From the NCBI GenBank assembly GCA_030527885.1, contig JAUMZY010000005.1:1-64000 (forward strand): a stretch of DNA of 64,000 bases, given 5' to 3'. The translations under genes were made by a program, and so were the position numbers. The notes below the pieces were generated by a model. The model did no database searches. It was given only the letters and a program-made list of their open reading frames with translations, and was not told the DNA's origin. Source of the stretch: Corynebacterium sp. (GTDB taxonomy: Bacteria > Actinomycetota > Actinomycetes > Mycobacteriales > Mycobacteriaceae). Position 1 is the stretch's first letter. Each line of letters begins with the position of its first letter. Below are positions 9,401-17,277 of the stretch, one piece after another.

Positions 9401-10420
9401 GTTGATGGCAAACCAGTCACCAGCACTGAGGTGAAGGTGAATGTGGCCCTGAACTCCACCGTCAAGGTGACTGCTACCAACGACTACACCACCAAGGTGG
9501 GCAAGTTCGCGGTACGCAAGAAGGTGACCGCTGACATGCAGCCAGAACTGGTGAAGGACAAGGAATTTGCCTTCAGCTATACCTGCAAGCCGGCATACGA
9601 AGGTGCATTCGCACCGGTCGATCAGGTGCTCAAGGTGAAGGCTGATGGCACTGTGCAGAGCGTTGATCTTCCGATTGGCACCACCTGCACTGTGACTGAG
9701 CAAGATGCTGCGGTGGCTGGTTTCGATTGGATCGCACCGATGCCGCAAACCATCAAGGTGGAATCTGACACCAAGGTTGCAGAGCTAGCATTCGAAAACG
9801 TGTACAAGCGTCAGACTGCTCAGTTCGGTATCGCCAAGACGGTTCGGGTATGGATGCCATTTGCCACCAATACCTTCCAGTTCAACTACGAATGTGTTGA
9901 CCCGACCCAGAATAAGATCGCTGGTGTTCTGGCGGTACCTGGCAACGGCCAACAAGTTGTTGCCCCAGAGAAGCTGCCGATTGGCACCAAGTGCACCATC
10001 ACCGAGGACAAGCAGGACGCTTACCGCGTGACCTTCCTCCACTTCGCACCGGATGATATCACCTTCACGGTAGGTGCCGACGATGTGAACAAGGTGATTG
10101 GGTTCAGCCAGGTCAACACCTACATTCCAATCATTCCATTTATCATTCCGCTCATCGGCCTGATCGTGGTACCAGTGGTGAAGTACTTCAACCAGCCGCG
10201 TGTTCAGCAACAGGTTAAGCAAGAACCTACTGTGCAGCAGAAGATGGTTGAAAAGGGCATTCCTAAGACTTACACCCAGCAGCAGCCGAACAACAAGACT
10301 GCTACTAAGGGCAAGGGTCTCGCCAACACGGGCGTATCGGATATGATTCCGCTGCTCGGGTTGCTCGGGTTGCTCCTGATTGTTGCTGGTGCCGTGCTTG
10401 CTAAGCGCCGTTGCAACTAA
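3461..10420 (+). CDS. giant sortase-anchored repeat surface protein (DUF5979 repeats, LANTG)
   Basis: Cell-wall-anchored protein of 2319 residues, probably an adhesin-like surface stalk. A signal peptide covers about 1-33 (cut near ASA-QE), followed by an Ala/Pro/Thr/Gln-rich stretch. A DUF11-like beta domain lies at about 118-245, and an SdrD B-like domain at about 1140-1260. Nine DUF5979-like domains follow, starting near 1266, 1372, 1475, 1587, 1690, 1801, 1904, 2015 and 2122. The C-terminus has LANTG, a hydrophobic stretch and a KRRCN tail, a sortase signal. Two features are odd. Near-identical domains alternate in an A-B-A-B-A pattern, and a second hydrophobic segment rich in Ile and Pro lies some 80 residues before LANTG. 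The GTG start has AGGAGA 4 bases upstream. No sortase or partner pilin is encoded in the window, so it probably relies on a housekeeping sortase. The specific ligand is unknown. Confidence 0.9.
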   Translation: MIQGPRRKGVRMATTLLAAISLVASSITVASAQESAVTTSPTTEQPAQSPEANQAGTANNPAQENSQPSTPAAATTSAAAQPLNNQPAQQLPSGLSIAGDIDADGTADFSANDDAGNDSGPSNGIVRVNDTVTYRVDYAASAIEAENVKLVFTLPKGMEMTELPGFCNAAGSSIDPKTAGEPSLPLKANAIDELNEQTVTCAVGDKNTASYTVKFVAKVLSVVPHNHELKLKKLEVTADNAAPATAANLPTVRASSALMWDVSKNGINDNPNSGYVYGPAQVPCPWDNGRVCFQTGYQVLMSAPTAGKGAMPAIGDITVVDDLTPESMYPQLDAAQLAKFKADLDKYGTRVSLADAFAHQIPGSKIGGDDRGNARTATNSVRDSGTVEVNQAQPGTPATFTFKAPDTTLRTVPTQALRPVGQVLPANRAYAISVPFVTYTPADTIQEFGVKAPNSWTLQTHNQYKNLKVTGLDGTVQGMTDPGQDPKNDYRDTTPKIQIGGAFSKSFTGVPGAARNMTPREFAPNHTARGEGPPGGATINSGGITVAETQSVISQMLLVGSTPAEGTPYSAVMCDSWDNSLLNLQKGDVPASTHASAQFQALPSGGKPVWVSGYNNADLGGNRFGFATDPSQMDAPIKVQYAAAAGGANENSQCGDDKGPWFDDPAQVPGNDAAQAAKGVYTGVGRVRVHTVLPKPKANNSVLGQGVRMAVSINMKVAESGRDAGTKLPNWASAKILANSTASQADNLASQASTWTQADYKPEDHVGAGGDRLILAPLQVRIDKQVRKGTDGAFSDTPPSVSGGDAQSNTPADTVQFQIKPSITSGALTPNILKDVWVEDCLPAAAAFVSADPRPALVSKTVPADAKDGKCAAGETYIRWIFPRHEVNTEAPTILLTTEVQADVKDGSYSNRAFIWGQDDQSPVNLRQNTAPFQVANIAGVKLLKNALTPVVQVNRDGSQNVELNKWQIKLTNTLSATSPRQPQNADIIDILPRQDWPMEGTPKEKSKFTGTFTFDSAELTPTSSKAGQQAKLLYTKAADPKQDPADPTNGANGSTAWCDKPEGGTVVVGTGACPANKSEVTALRMQRPGLFASGDVIEFQVNMLGRNNKGGDVYVNRAFARADGITFPVGPVDRKEESIASAIGDYTWIEANKNGVQDNGEKPIANVEVRLTGKDDLDNAVDLTTRTNADGKYLFEGLRASNAQGYVVTFGLPAGYERTKALQGADRATDSNADPANGVSPAVVLGQNTKDLTVDAGYVVKRQPLKVVKVVNANGSTGNETFHLNYECTADGTNEDGSQPVPKTGKVEVNSADPAPKTIGFFESGTKCKITTEDKADRAGYTLKFEAGQEQTIETDGATLRATNTYTRNNGGFTVAKKVVVDGKPETSDATYKVGYTCKATPAITGELTLKADGTPVKVGNIPTGTECELTEIGGERDGYAKTAQFDKKTFTVAKKDETVAVTLTNTYTRNQGVFKVTKKVVGADGKEAGKKFHVNYSCVDPKAAAGQGPITGALEVEAGKEVTSPKLPEGSSCTLSEDLQHADSKIPSYTLDSAVFDPNTPVVITKDPAVVTVNLTNTYTRDTGSFTVAKKVVVDGKPEVSPTPFKVRYTCNATPAITGELTITSDQAALARVDNIPTGTECQLAEVDGDRDGYTKAAKFDKQTFTVDKKGEAIAVTLTNTYTRNLGVFKVTKKVVGADGKEAGKQFRVNYSCVDPKVANGQGPITGFLEVEAGKEVTSPKLPEGSTCTLNEDLQLPNHQITGYTLDKAVFEPSTPLVIGKEPAVVSATLTNTYSRDLGSFTVAKKVVVDGKTETSDAAFKVGYTCNATPAIAGELTVKADGTPVKVENIPTGTECELKELDGDRPGYTKVAQFDKQRFTVTTKGETIAATLTNTYTRDLGGLNISKKVTGNAVALVPKTFKFDYQCVGADAAKTPTNGTVEVKAGETSTIPNLPTGSCTITEQNAQVNNTTLATSYEVDGKPVTSTEVKVNVALNSTVKVTATNDYTTKVGKFAVRKKVTADMQPELVKDKEFAFSYTCKPAYEGAFAPVDQVLKVKADGTVQSVDLPIGTTCTVTEQDAAVAGFDWIAPMPQTIKVESDTKVAELAFENVYKRQTAQFGIAKTVRVWMPFATNTFQFNYECVDPTQNKIAGVLAVPGNGQQVVAPEKLPIGTKCTITEDKQDAYRVTFLHFAPDDITFTVGADDVNKVIGFSQVNTYIPIIPFIIPLIGLIVVPVVKYFNQPRVQQQVKQEPTVQQKMVEKGIPKTYTQQQPNNKTATKGKGLANTGVSDMIPLLGLLGLLLIVAGAVLAKRRCN
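7576..9170 (+). repeat. tandem A-B-A-B-A coding repeats in the surface protein
   Basis: Domains beginning FTVAKKVVVDGK (A, at about 7576, 8221 and 8863) alternate with domains beginning FKVTKKVVGADGK (B, at about 7885 and 8530). An A+B unit is about 640 bases. Copies share long identical DNA stretches, so the unit number could change by recombination. Confidence 0.85.
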
Positions 10421-10443
10421 TCGACACTAACCGCATATAAGTC

Positions 10444-10490
10444 GCGGGGTGTGATCTCTTTGGAGGTTACGCCTCGCGCTTTGCTTTTCG
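10444..10490 (+). terminator. candidate terminator of the surface-protein gene
   Basis: GCGGGGTGT (10444-10452) can pair with ACGCCTCGC (10469-10477) with two G-T wobbles. The following GCTTTGCTTTT tract runs into the 12-bp repeat. The stem is imperfect. Confidence 0.45.
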
Positions 10491-10494
10491 ACGC
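10483..10494 (+). repeat. 12-bp intergenic repeat GCTTTTCGACGC
   Basis: Exact copy, 63 bases after the surface-protein stop codon and directly after a candidate terminator stem. Confidence 0.85.
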
Positions 10495-10595
10495 CCCTGA
10501 TTTACCCCCGATACCAACAGTTTGGGGTCCGGTTTTATCGGAAATTTTCGCTTTCGGGGCTCATGCGGGCAAAAATATACCACGTGAAAAGCTGG

Positions 10596-10608
10596 TTTAT
10601 ACAAAGTG
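10596..10608 (+). promoter_or_regulatory. 13-bp motif TTTATACAAAGTG shared with the gabT promoter region
   Basis: This 13-mer is identical to 18787-18799 upstream of gabT. It lies 133 bases before the aldehyde dehydrogenase gene here and 67 bases before gabT there. TATACA inside it may also serve as a -10 element without a good -35, as expected for an activated promoter. It is a candidate site for the PucR-type regulator encoded at 17274-18749. Confidence 0.5.
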
Positions 10609-10740
10609 GACTTTTAGGAGAATGAAAAATATACATAGAGTCAGTGGTATTCAGGTGTGCCAGTCGGTGACTATTGACACACATCACACCCATTGATGTT
10701 TAACAATGGGAAGCATAGTCAAGGAGGGCTAGCCAAGAGC

Positions 10741-12171
10741 ATGTACCAAAACTTCATTAATAACGAATTTGTGCCATCAACCAGCACTGAAACGCTGGAG
10801 CTCATTTCTCCGGTTGATGAGTCTGTTATCGGCACCAGCCCCATTTCCAATCAGGAAGACATCGATGCCGCTGTTGCTGCCGCCGAAGCTGCGTTTAGTA
10901 CCTGGCGCCGCACCACGCCTTCCGAGCGCCAAAAATATCTCCTAAAGCTCGCAGATGCCCTGGAGTCGCACGCCCGTGAGATCGCGGAAGTCCAATGTAA
11001 GGAAAGCGGCCAGATCGTCAACTTCGTGGAATCTGAAGAATGTATTGTGGGTGCCGATCAGTTGCGCTTCTTCGCAGGCGCAGCCCGTCTACTCAACGGC
11101 TTGGCGCAAGGCGAATATATGGAAGGCCACACCTCCACCATACGTCGAGAGCCCATCGGTGTGATCGCCCAGGTGGCACCCTGGAACTATCCCCTCATGA
11201 TGGCTCTGTGGAAGATTGCTCCCGCTCTCGCCGCCGGCAATACTGTTGTTCTCAAACCATCTGACACCACTCCGGGTTCTGCTTTGAAGCTCGCCGAGCT
11301 CATCGCCGATATTTTCCCGAAGGGTGTCATTAATATTGTGCTGGGTGATGCCAGCACCGGTGCCGCTCTGATTGCGCACCCCACGGTATCCATGGTGTCC
11401 ATCACCGGTTCCGTGCCAGCCGGGCGTGCCGTTGGGCGTTCTGCTGGTGAAAACCTCAAGCGCTCTCACCTGGAGCTGGGCGGTAAAGCCCCCGTCATCG
11501 TGTGTGCTGATGCCAACCTGGATACCGCCGCCAATGGCATTGCGGCCGCCGGGTTGTTTAACGCTGGCCAGGATTGCACTGCCGCCACTCGCGTGCTGGT
11601 GGACCAGAAGGTGGCCGCGGAGTTCGTCGAAAAGCTCGTGGCGGAAGCCAAAGCGCTGCGCCCCGGCAAGCCCGACGAAGATGCCGACGATGTGTTCTAC
11701 GGCGCCATGAACAACAAGAAGCACTTCGAAAAAGTCATGAGCATCCTGGAGAATCTTCCCGCACACGCCACCGTCGAAACCGGCGGCAAGCGGGTGGGGG
11801 ATACCGGTTTTTACATTGAACCCACCATCATCACTGGCCTGCACCAGGACGATAAGGAAATTCAAGAAGAAATCTTCGGCCCCGTCATCACCGTACAAAC
11901 ATTCGAAAACTTTGATGAGGCCATCACCAAGGCCAACGACGTGAAATACGCCCTGGCCTCCTCCGTGTGGACCAGCAACCACCACCACGCTGAAACCGCC
12001 AGCATCGAACTGGACTTCGGGTGTGTTTGGATTAACTGCCACATCCCACTGGTCGCAGAAATGCCACACGGCGGCTACAAAGACTCCGGCTACGGCAAAG
12101 ACCTGTCACTCTACGGGCTGGAAGAATACACCCGCATCAAGCACGTCATGAGTGCACACACCTCTGCCTAG
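10741..12171 (+). CDS. 4-aminobutyraldehyde dehydrogenase (PatD-like)
   Basis: NAD-dependent aldehyde dehydrogenase of 477 residues. The catalytic Cys279 is in FNAGQDCTAATR and the general-base Glu245 in HLELGGK, 34 residues apart as in the family. The FNAGQDCTA context and the overall sequence resemble betaine/4-aminobutyraldehyde dehydrogenases such as E. coli PatD. The next gene is a putrescine oxidase, whose product is 4-aminobutyraldehyde, so oxidation to GABA is the likely reaction. The start at 10741 gives the usual MYQNFINNEF opening and has AAGGAGGG 12 bases upstream; an ATG at 10693 in the same frame is less likely. First gene of a tight putrescine operon. A betaine aldehyde substrate is the main alternative. 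Confidence 0.85.
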   Translation: MYQNFINNEFVPSTSTETLELISPVDESVIGTSPISNQEDIDAAVAAAEAAFSTWRRTTPSERQKYLLKLADALESHAREIAEVQCKESGQIVNFVESEECIVGADQLRFFAGAARLLNGLAQGEYMEGHTSTIRREPIGVIAQVAPWNYPLMMALWKIAPALAAGNTVVLKPSDTTPGSALKLAELIADIFPKGVINIVLGDASTGAALIAHPTVSMVSITGSVPAGRAVGRSAGENLKRSHLELGGKAPVIVCADANLDTAANGIAAAGLFNAGQDCTAATRVLVDQKVAAEFVEKLVAEAKALRPGKPDEDADDVFYGAMNNKKHFEKVMSILENLPAHATVETGGKRVGDTGFYIEPTIITGLHQDDKEIQEEIFGPVITVQTFENFDEAITKANDVKYALASSVWTSNHHHAETASIELDFGCVWINCHIPLVAEMPHGGYKDSGYGKDLSLYGLEEYTRIKHVMSAHTSA

Positions 12172-12229
12172 CCGCAATCACGTTCCCATCATCTATATCC
12201 CAAATAATTCAAGAAAGAAGAACCCAATC

Positions 12230-13591
12230 GTGGAACATACAAGCGATGTCGTTATCATCGGTGCCGGCCCCTCCGGCCTCAGCGCAGCCCTGCGTCTCCA
12301 ACAAGCTGGCCACACCGTCACCGTGGTGGAAGCTAGGGACCGCGTCGGCGGCCGCACCCGCAGCGACGTCATGAACGGCGCCTGGTACGAAATCGGCGGC
12401 CAATGGGTTTCCCCCGACCAAACCGAACTCAAAGCCCTCCTCGACGAACTCGGATTGGGCACCTACCAGCGCTATCGTGAAGGTGAAAGCCTGTACCTCG
12501 GCTTTGATGGCCAAGTAAAGCGCTACACCGGCGACCTCTTCCCATGCAGCGAAAAAACTCAAAAAGACATGGTGCGAATGATCGAGGACCTTGACAGAAT
12601 CGTTGCCGAAATGGACCCCGCCGCCCCGTGGGATCACCCCAAAGCCAAAGAATTCGACAGCATCAGCTTCCACCACTGGCTCGAAACCTTGAGCGATGAC
12701 GAAGAAGCCCGACGTAACATCGGCCTTTTCATCGCCGGCGGCATGCTCACCAAACCTGCACATGCCTTCTCTGCGCTGCAAGCCCTTCACATGGCAGCCA
12801 GCGCCGGCAGCTTCTCCCACCTCGTGGACGAAGACTTCATCCTGGATGAGCGCGTCATCGGTGGCATGCAATCCGTCTCCATCAAACTCGCCGAACGCAT
12901 TGGCGAAGATAACATCATCCTGGCCTCCCCCGTGCGCACCATCGAATACACCGATGATGGCGTCACCATCCACGCCGACCGGGACGTCACCGTGCACGCC
13001 AAGTACGCCATCCTCGCGGTACCTCCGAACCTGTACAACCGCATCTCCTACGTGCCGGAACTGCCCCGTACCCAGCACATCATGCACCAACACCAATCCA
13101 TGGGCTTGGTCATCAAGGTGCACGCCACCTACGAAACCCCCTTCTGGCGGGACAAGGGCCTGTCTGGTACCTGCTTCTCTTCCAACCATCTGGTGCAGGA
13201 AATCTACGACAACACCAATCATGGAGATGAACGTGGCACCCTCGTCGGTTTCGTTAGTGACGAAAAAGCCGAAGCCATGTTCCAACTCAGCGCCGAGGAA
13301 CGCAAACAAACCATCCTCGCCGCTATGGCTACCTTCCTCGGCCCCGAAACCAAACACCCAATCGCATACTACGAATCCGACTGGGGTGCCGAGGAATGGA
13401 CCCGTGGTGCTTACGCCACCAGCTACGACCTGGGTGGCCTAGCTCGCTGGGGCAAGTACAACACCGACCCTGTTGGCCGCATCCACTTCGCCTGTTCCGA
13501 CATTGCTGGTGCCGGCTACCAGCACGTTGACGGCGCCATCCGCATGGGCCACCAGGTAGCCGCCACCCTCGACAACCTGCTCAAGGCATAA
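12230..13591 (+). CDS. puo: putrescine oxidase (flavin monoamine oxidase family)
   Basis: FAD-dependent amine oxidase of 453 residues that would oxidise putrescine to 4-aminobutyraldehyde, ammonia and hydrogen peroxide. The N-terminal dinucleotide-binding motif GAGPSG is at about residues 12-17, followed by EARDRVGGRTRS and EIGGQWVSPDQTEL. This last stretch closely resembles actinobacterial putrescine oxidases (Kocuria, Rhodococcus). A C-terminal FAD contact region (DIAGAGYQHVDGA) is present. The GTG start at 12230 is preferred, since it gives the compact MEHTSDVVIIGAG opening; the frame is open back to 12152 but that would overlap the upstream gene. Its operon context with the aldehyde dehydrogenase, permeases, gabT and gabD supports the substrate. 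Another monoamine substrate cannot be excluded. Confidence 0.85.
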   Translation: MEHTSDVVIIGAGPSGLSAALRLQQAGHTVTVVEARDRVGGRTRSDVMNGAWYEIGGQWVSPDQTELKALLDELGLGTYQRYREGESLYLGFDGQVKRYTGDLFPCSEKTQKDMVRMIEDLDRIVAEMDPAAPWDHPKAKEFDSISFHHWLETLSDDEEARRNIGLFIAGGMLTKPAHAFSALQALHMAASAGSFSHLVDEDFILDERVIGGMQSVSIKLAERIGEDNIILASPVRTIEYTDDGVTIHADRDVTVHAKYAILAVPPNLYNRISYVPELPRTQHIMHQHQSMGLVIKVHATYETPFWRDKGLSGTCFSSNHLVQEIYDNTNHGDERGTLVGFVSDEKAEAMFQLSAEERKQTILAAMATFLGPETKHPIAYYESDWGAEEWTRGAYATSYDLGGLARWGKYNTDPVGRIHFACSDIAGAGYQHVDGAIRMGHQVAATLDNLLKA

Positions 13592-13600
13592 CCGACCACC

Positions 13601-14467
13601 ATGAAAATTGTTATTGGCTATTGGGCTACCCCCCAAGGCATTGACGCCATCAACCTCGGCGTCGACCTAGCACGCGCGTTCGACGCAGAACTAGAGGTAG
13701 TCCTCGTACTCAAACGCCACGATCCTTTCAGCTACGAATACCCACCCACCGGCGGTGTACCCACCGATATCCTGCTCCGCCAGGGCTTCGACTGGATCAA
13801 AGGCGCACTCGAACAAATCCCCGACGATGTTGTAGCACACGGCTCCATCTACGCCGACTTCAGCATTGCTGAAGGACTCAAAACCGCCGCCCAAAAACTC
13901 GGTGCATCCATGATCGTTGTCGGCGCAGCCTCCGCTAGCCCCCTCAAACGCCACCGCCTCGGCACCATCGCACATGAACTCCTGTTCGGCGCCAAAGTGC
14001 CTATCGCACTAGCCCCAAGGGGATATTCACACACTCCTATCACCCGCATCAACTGCGCGGTGGGACTCCGGCCTGGCGCCGGCAGCCTCGTGGGCACCGG
14101 CGTGGACCTGGCCTACCGGGCCAACCTACCGCTGCGGCTGCTGGCATTCATGGGATCCCCCGAGGACGGCAAAGCCGAAACCGAAGAGGCCGCACATGCT
14201 AACGCCGAAAAAGAGCTGAGTGAAGTGGTTGGTCCCACCGAACTCCTCAAGGTAGAACCTTCGGTGGTTGTCGACCGGCTTTATAATGCTGAATGGCAAA
14301 CCGGTGACATCATGTTTGTGGGTTCTTCCCGGGTGGCCGAGAGCAATTCAGTATTCGCTGGATCGGTGGCCATGAGCCTGCTGCGCATCCTCACTCTGCC
14401 ACTAGTTGTGGTTCCCCGTAAAGACCGTCAAGACCGGCCTCCAACAATGAGTGGAGATAAAACATGA
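13601..14467 (+). CDS. universal stress protein (two Usp domains)
   Basis: Cytoplasmic UspA-family protein of 288 residues with two tandem alpha/beta domains: 1-145, opening MKIVIGYWATPQG and with IVVGAASASPLKRHRLG as the nucleotide-loop region, and 146-288, opening RINCAVGLRPG and ending with GSSRVAESNSVFAGSVAMSLLRILTLPLVVVPR. It overlaps the following permease by four bases (ATGA), so the two are translationally coupled. Usp proteins next to amino acid permeases are common and may modulate transport, but that role is inferred. The second domain has a weaker glycine loop than the first. Confidence 0.85.
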   Translation: MKIVIGYWATPQGIDAINLGVDLARAFDAELEVVLVLKRHDPFSYEYPPTGGVPTDILLRQGFDWIKGALEQIPDDVVAHGSIYADFSIAEGLKTAAQKLGASMIVVGAASASPLKRHRLGTIAHELLFGAKVPIALAPRGYSHTPITRINCAVGLRPGAGSLVGTGVDLAYRANLPLRLLAFMGSPEDGKAETEEAAHANAEKELSEVVGPTELLKVEPSVVVDRLYNAEWQTGDIMFVGSSRVAESNSVFAGSVAMSLLRILTLPLVVVPRKDRQDRPPTMSGDKT

Positions 14468-16029
14468 CCAACAACGTTGCCCAAGCGCAACCAACACAAT
14501 CCGACACCGGGCTGCAATCCAAAGGCTTAGGCTCCGGCCGGGTCGGTTTGGTTGCGGCCGCCGTGATCGGCCTCAGCTGTATCGCCCCCGCTTATACCCT
14601 TTCTGGTGGCCTAGGGCCGACCGCCAGCGTTGTGGGGGAGCATTTGCCCGCAATCTTCCTCGTGAGCTTCATCCCCATGCTGCTTGTGGCACTAGGGTAT
14701 AAAGAACTCAACCAAGCTATGCCGGATTCCGGCACCACCTTCACGTGGGCCACGAGAGCCTTTGGGCCTGTCATGGGGTGGCTGGGTGGCTGGGGCTTGC
14801 TGGCCGCAACCATCCTGGTGTTGAGCAACCTCGCCGGCATCGCCGTGGAATTCTTTTACCTACTGCTGGCCCAGATTTTTCACAATCCCGGCCTCGCGGA
14901 CTTGAGCCGCAACGTGCCGGTGAACATCATCACCTGCGCAATCTTCATGTTGGTGGCCACCACCATTTCATACCGCAGCTTGGACACTACCAAGGTTGTG
15001 CAGTACATCTTGGTGGGCTTCCAGGTTGGTGTGCTGTTGCTGTTCGCTGGCATGGCATTGTGGAAAGCTCACAATGCTCAGGCCTTCGACGCCACCCCGA
15101 TTCACCTCGACTGGTTCAATCCCTTCAGTATTGGAAGCTTCTCGGCATTTGCCGCTGGCGTTTCCCTCTCCGTGTTCATCTACTGGGGGTGGGACGTGGT
15201 GCTCACCCTGAGTGAGGAAACCAAGGGCACCAGCGCTACCCCCGGTAAAGCCGCTACCCTCACCATTTTCGTCATTGTGGTGCTGTACCAACTCATCGCG
15301 GTGTCCATGGTGAACTTCGCTGGCACGTCCGATGGGGAGTACGGGTTGGGCAACCCGAAGATTCAGGAAAACATTTTCGCCGCCCTATCCGGCCCGGTCA
15401 TGGGGCCACTGGCAATCCTGATGTCCATTGCGGTGTTGGGCTCCTCGGCGGCATCGTTGCAATCCACCGTCATCGGCCCAGCCCGCACCATGCTGGCCAT
15501 GGGGTTCTACGGTGGCCTGCCCAAGCGCTTCGCCCACATTTCCCCGAAGTTCCAATCGCCAGGTTTTGCGACGATCGTGTCCTCCCTTACCTCCTTCATC
15601 TTCTACGCCATCATGCGCGTCATCAGTGAGGCAGTGCTGTGGGATACTATCACCGCCCTGGGCATGATGGTGTGCTTCTACTACGGCATCACTGCTTTCT
15701 CCTGCGTCTGGTACTTCCGCAAACATGCATTCGATAGCATCGCACATGCGCTGAACCGGTTCATCTGCCCGCTGATCGGCGGCACCCTCTTGATGGTGTT
15801 CTTCGTCCGCACCTCTATCGACGCTATGGACCCCAGTTACGGTTCCGGTAGCCAAGTCTTTGGCATCGGCCTCGTGTTTGTCCTGGGTGCAACCGTGCTG
15901 CTCCTCGGCGTGGTGGCCATGGCTATCACCTGGTGGCGCAACCCAGCATTCTTCCGGGGGCAAACCCTTACCAAGGGCAAACCCGGCGACGACATGGTGA
16001 CCGTGGACAACGCCCTCAACCTGGACTAA
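14464..16029 (+). CDS. APC-family amino acid/polyamine permease
   Basis: Integral membrane transporter of 521 residues with about 12 predicted spans. The N-terminal APC signature GLVAAAVIGLSCIAPAYTLS is at about residues 28-47. The family-typical MPDSGTTFTWATRAFGPVMGWLGGW is near 86-110, and SEETKG lies after span 6. The position between putrescine oxidase/Usp and the GABA genes makes putrescine or GABA the probable substrate; PuuP-like putrescine importers belong to this family. The start overlaps the Usp stop. Family assignment is firm and the substrate is inferred from context. Confidence 0.85.
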   Translation: MTNNVAQAQPTQSDTGLQSKGLGSGRVGLVAAAVIGLSCIAPAYTLSGGLGPTASVVGEHLPAIFLVSFIPMLLVALGYKELNQAMPDSGTTFTWATRAFGPVMGWLGGWGLLAATILVLSNLAGIAVEFFYLLLAQIFHNPGLADLSRNVPVNIITCAIFMLVATTISYRSLDTTKVVQYILVGFQVGVLLLFAGMALWKAHNAQAFDATPIHLDWFNPFSIGSFSAFAAGVSLSVFIYWGWDVVLTLSEETKGTSATPGKAATLTIFVIVVLYQLIAVSMVNFAGTSDGEYGLGNPKIQENIFAALSGPVMGPLAILMSIAVLGSSAASLQSTVIGPARTMLAMGFYGGLPKRFAHISPKFQSPGFATIVSSLTSFIFYAIMRVISEAVLWDTITALGMMVCFYYGITAFSCVWYFRKHAFDSIAHALNRFICPLIGGTLLMVFFVRTSIDAMDPSYGSGSQVFGIGLVFVLGATVLLLGVVAMAITWWRNPAFFRGQTLTKGKPGDDMVTVDNALNLD

Positions 16030-16056
16030 CCAGCCAGAACCTCGAAAGAATATTCG

Positions 16057-17277
16057 ATGCAACCCGAGGAACACCAAACCCACCACCAAACCGAACAGGG
16101 TGCCGGCATCACCGTGGCCCAAGGCATAGCGCTGATCTTTGGCACGAACATCGGCGCTGGTATCCTCAGCTTGCCGTATGCTTCCCGCAACGGTGGCTTC
16201 CTGGCACTCGTCATTGCCTTGCTGGTGGCAGGGGTCCTCACTACCTTCTCCATGATGTACGTGGCGGAGGTATCCCAACGTACCAAAGAATCACTGCAAC
16301 TCTCCGGCCTAGCCGAGAAATACCTGGGCCAAACCGGCCGCTGGCTCGTCTTCGCTGCCATAGCCATCAACAGCATCGGTGCCCTCGTTGCTTACGCCTC
16401 TGGTTCTGGGCAGCTGCTCAACAACCTGGTGAGCGTGCCGGGGATCGTGGGCAGCTTGGTGTTCTTCGCCTTCGGCAGCTTCATCATGTGGAAGGGGCTG
16501 CACGCTACTGGTTGGGTGGAAGGCTTGATCACCGTGGGCATGGCGGCCATCATCTTGATCCTGAGCGCGTGGACGCTGATCGGCCCGGGTGTATCCTGGG
16601 ATAACCTGCTGATTCTGCACCCGTTTTATGTGGTGCCGATCATGAACCTGGCGGTGTTCACGTTCATGGCGCAATACGTGGTGCCGGAATTGGTGCGTGG
16701 CCTGCCGCACACCAACCCCAAAGCAATCCCAACCACCATCGTGGTGGGAATGTCCATCACCGGGTTCACCCTGGCCCTGGTGCCCTTCGTGGCCTTGGGC
16801 CTGCTTGGCACCGAGGTTAGTGAAGTGGTCACCCTGTCGTGGGGCGAATCCTTAGGGCCCGTGGCCTACTATCTAGCCAACCTCTTCGCCCTGCTGGCCA
16901 TGCTCACATCCTTCATCGCCATCGGCTACACCGCCATGCGCAACGTGCTTGACATTTTCCGGTGGGACCACGAAGGCAATCACCGCATCATCGCCGTGGC
17001 GCTCACGGTGCTGCCGCCGCTGATCATCTCCCTGCTGGGTCTGGGCGGGTTCGCCACCGCACTGGGCTACGCCGGCGGCTTCGCCGGGGCAATCATGTCG
17101 GTGGTGCCGGCGGTGCTGCTGCACAAGGCCCGCCGCCACGGCGAACTGCAACCCGTGTGGCACGTCACCTGGCAAGGCCACATCAGCATCCAAGTGGTGC
17201 TGGTCACCGTGTACTTCGTGGCGTTTCTGTACTCCGTCGCATCCATCGTGGGGCTGCTGCCCAGCGGCTGGAATTAA
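16057..17277 (+). CDS. amino acid permease of the HAAAP/aromatic-type fold
   Basis: Membrane transporter of 406 residues with about 11 spans. The opening GIALIFGTNIGAGILSLPYA (about residues 23-42) is the unwound first-helix motif of the amino acid permease superfamily, in the form seen in HAAAP and related families. It lacks the APC signature of its upstream neighbour, so the operon has two structurally different importers. The ATG start follows a GAAAG motif. The stop overlaps the convergent regulator by four bases. The substrate is unknown; context suggests a polyamine, GABA or a related amino acid. Confidence 0.8.
   Translation: MQPEEHQTHHQTEQGAGITVAQGIALIFGTNIGAGILSLPYASRNGGFLALVIALLVAGVLTTFSMMYVAEVSQRTKESLQLSGLAEKYLGQTGRWLVFAAIAINSIGALVAYASGSGQLLNNLVSVPGIVGSLVFFAFGSFIMWKGLHATGWVEGLITVGMAAIILILSAWTLIGPGVSWDNLLILHPFYVVPIMNLAVFTFMAQYVVPELVRGLPHTNPKAIPTTIVVGMSITGFTLALVPFVALGLLGTEVSEVVTLSWGESLGPVAYYLANLFALLAMLTSFIAIGYTAMRNVLDIFRWDHEGNHRIIAVALTVLPPLIISLLGLGGFATALGYAGGFAGAIMSVVPAVLLHKARRHGELQPVWHVTWQGHISIQVVLVTVYFVAFLYSVASIVGLLPSGWN

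Larger units (their letters stand above)
10421..10740. other. 320-base intergenic region before the putrescine genes
   Basis: Holds the surface-protein terminator, a copy of the 12-bp repeat and the 13-bp motif at 10596-10608. A reading frame at 10451-10696 has no ribosome-binding site and no recognisable motif and is not called as a gene. Confidence 0.6.

Noticed and set aside
5315..9748. Very long open frame on the - strand (1477 codons) opposite the surface-protein gene
   Set aside because: Mirror of biased codon use in the repeat gene on the + strand. Its translation is low-complexity (His, Leu, Gly and Val rich), has no ribosome-binding site and no recognisable domain.
10451..10696. 81-codon frame between the surface protein and the aldehyde dehydrogenase
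   Set aside because: Runs through the terminator, the 12-bp repeat and the 13-bp motif; no ribosome-binding site.
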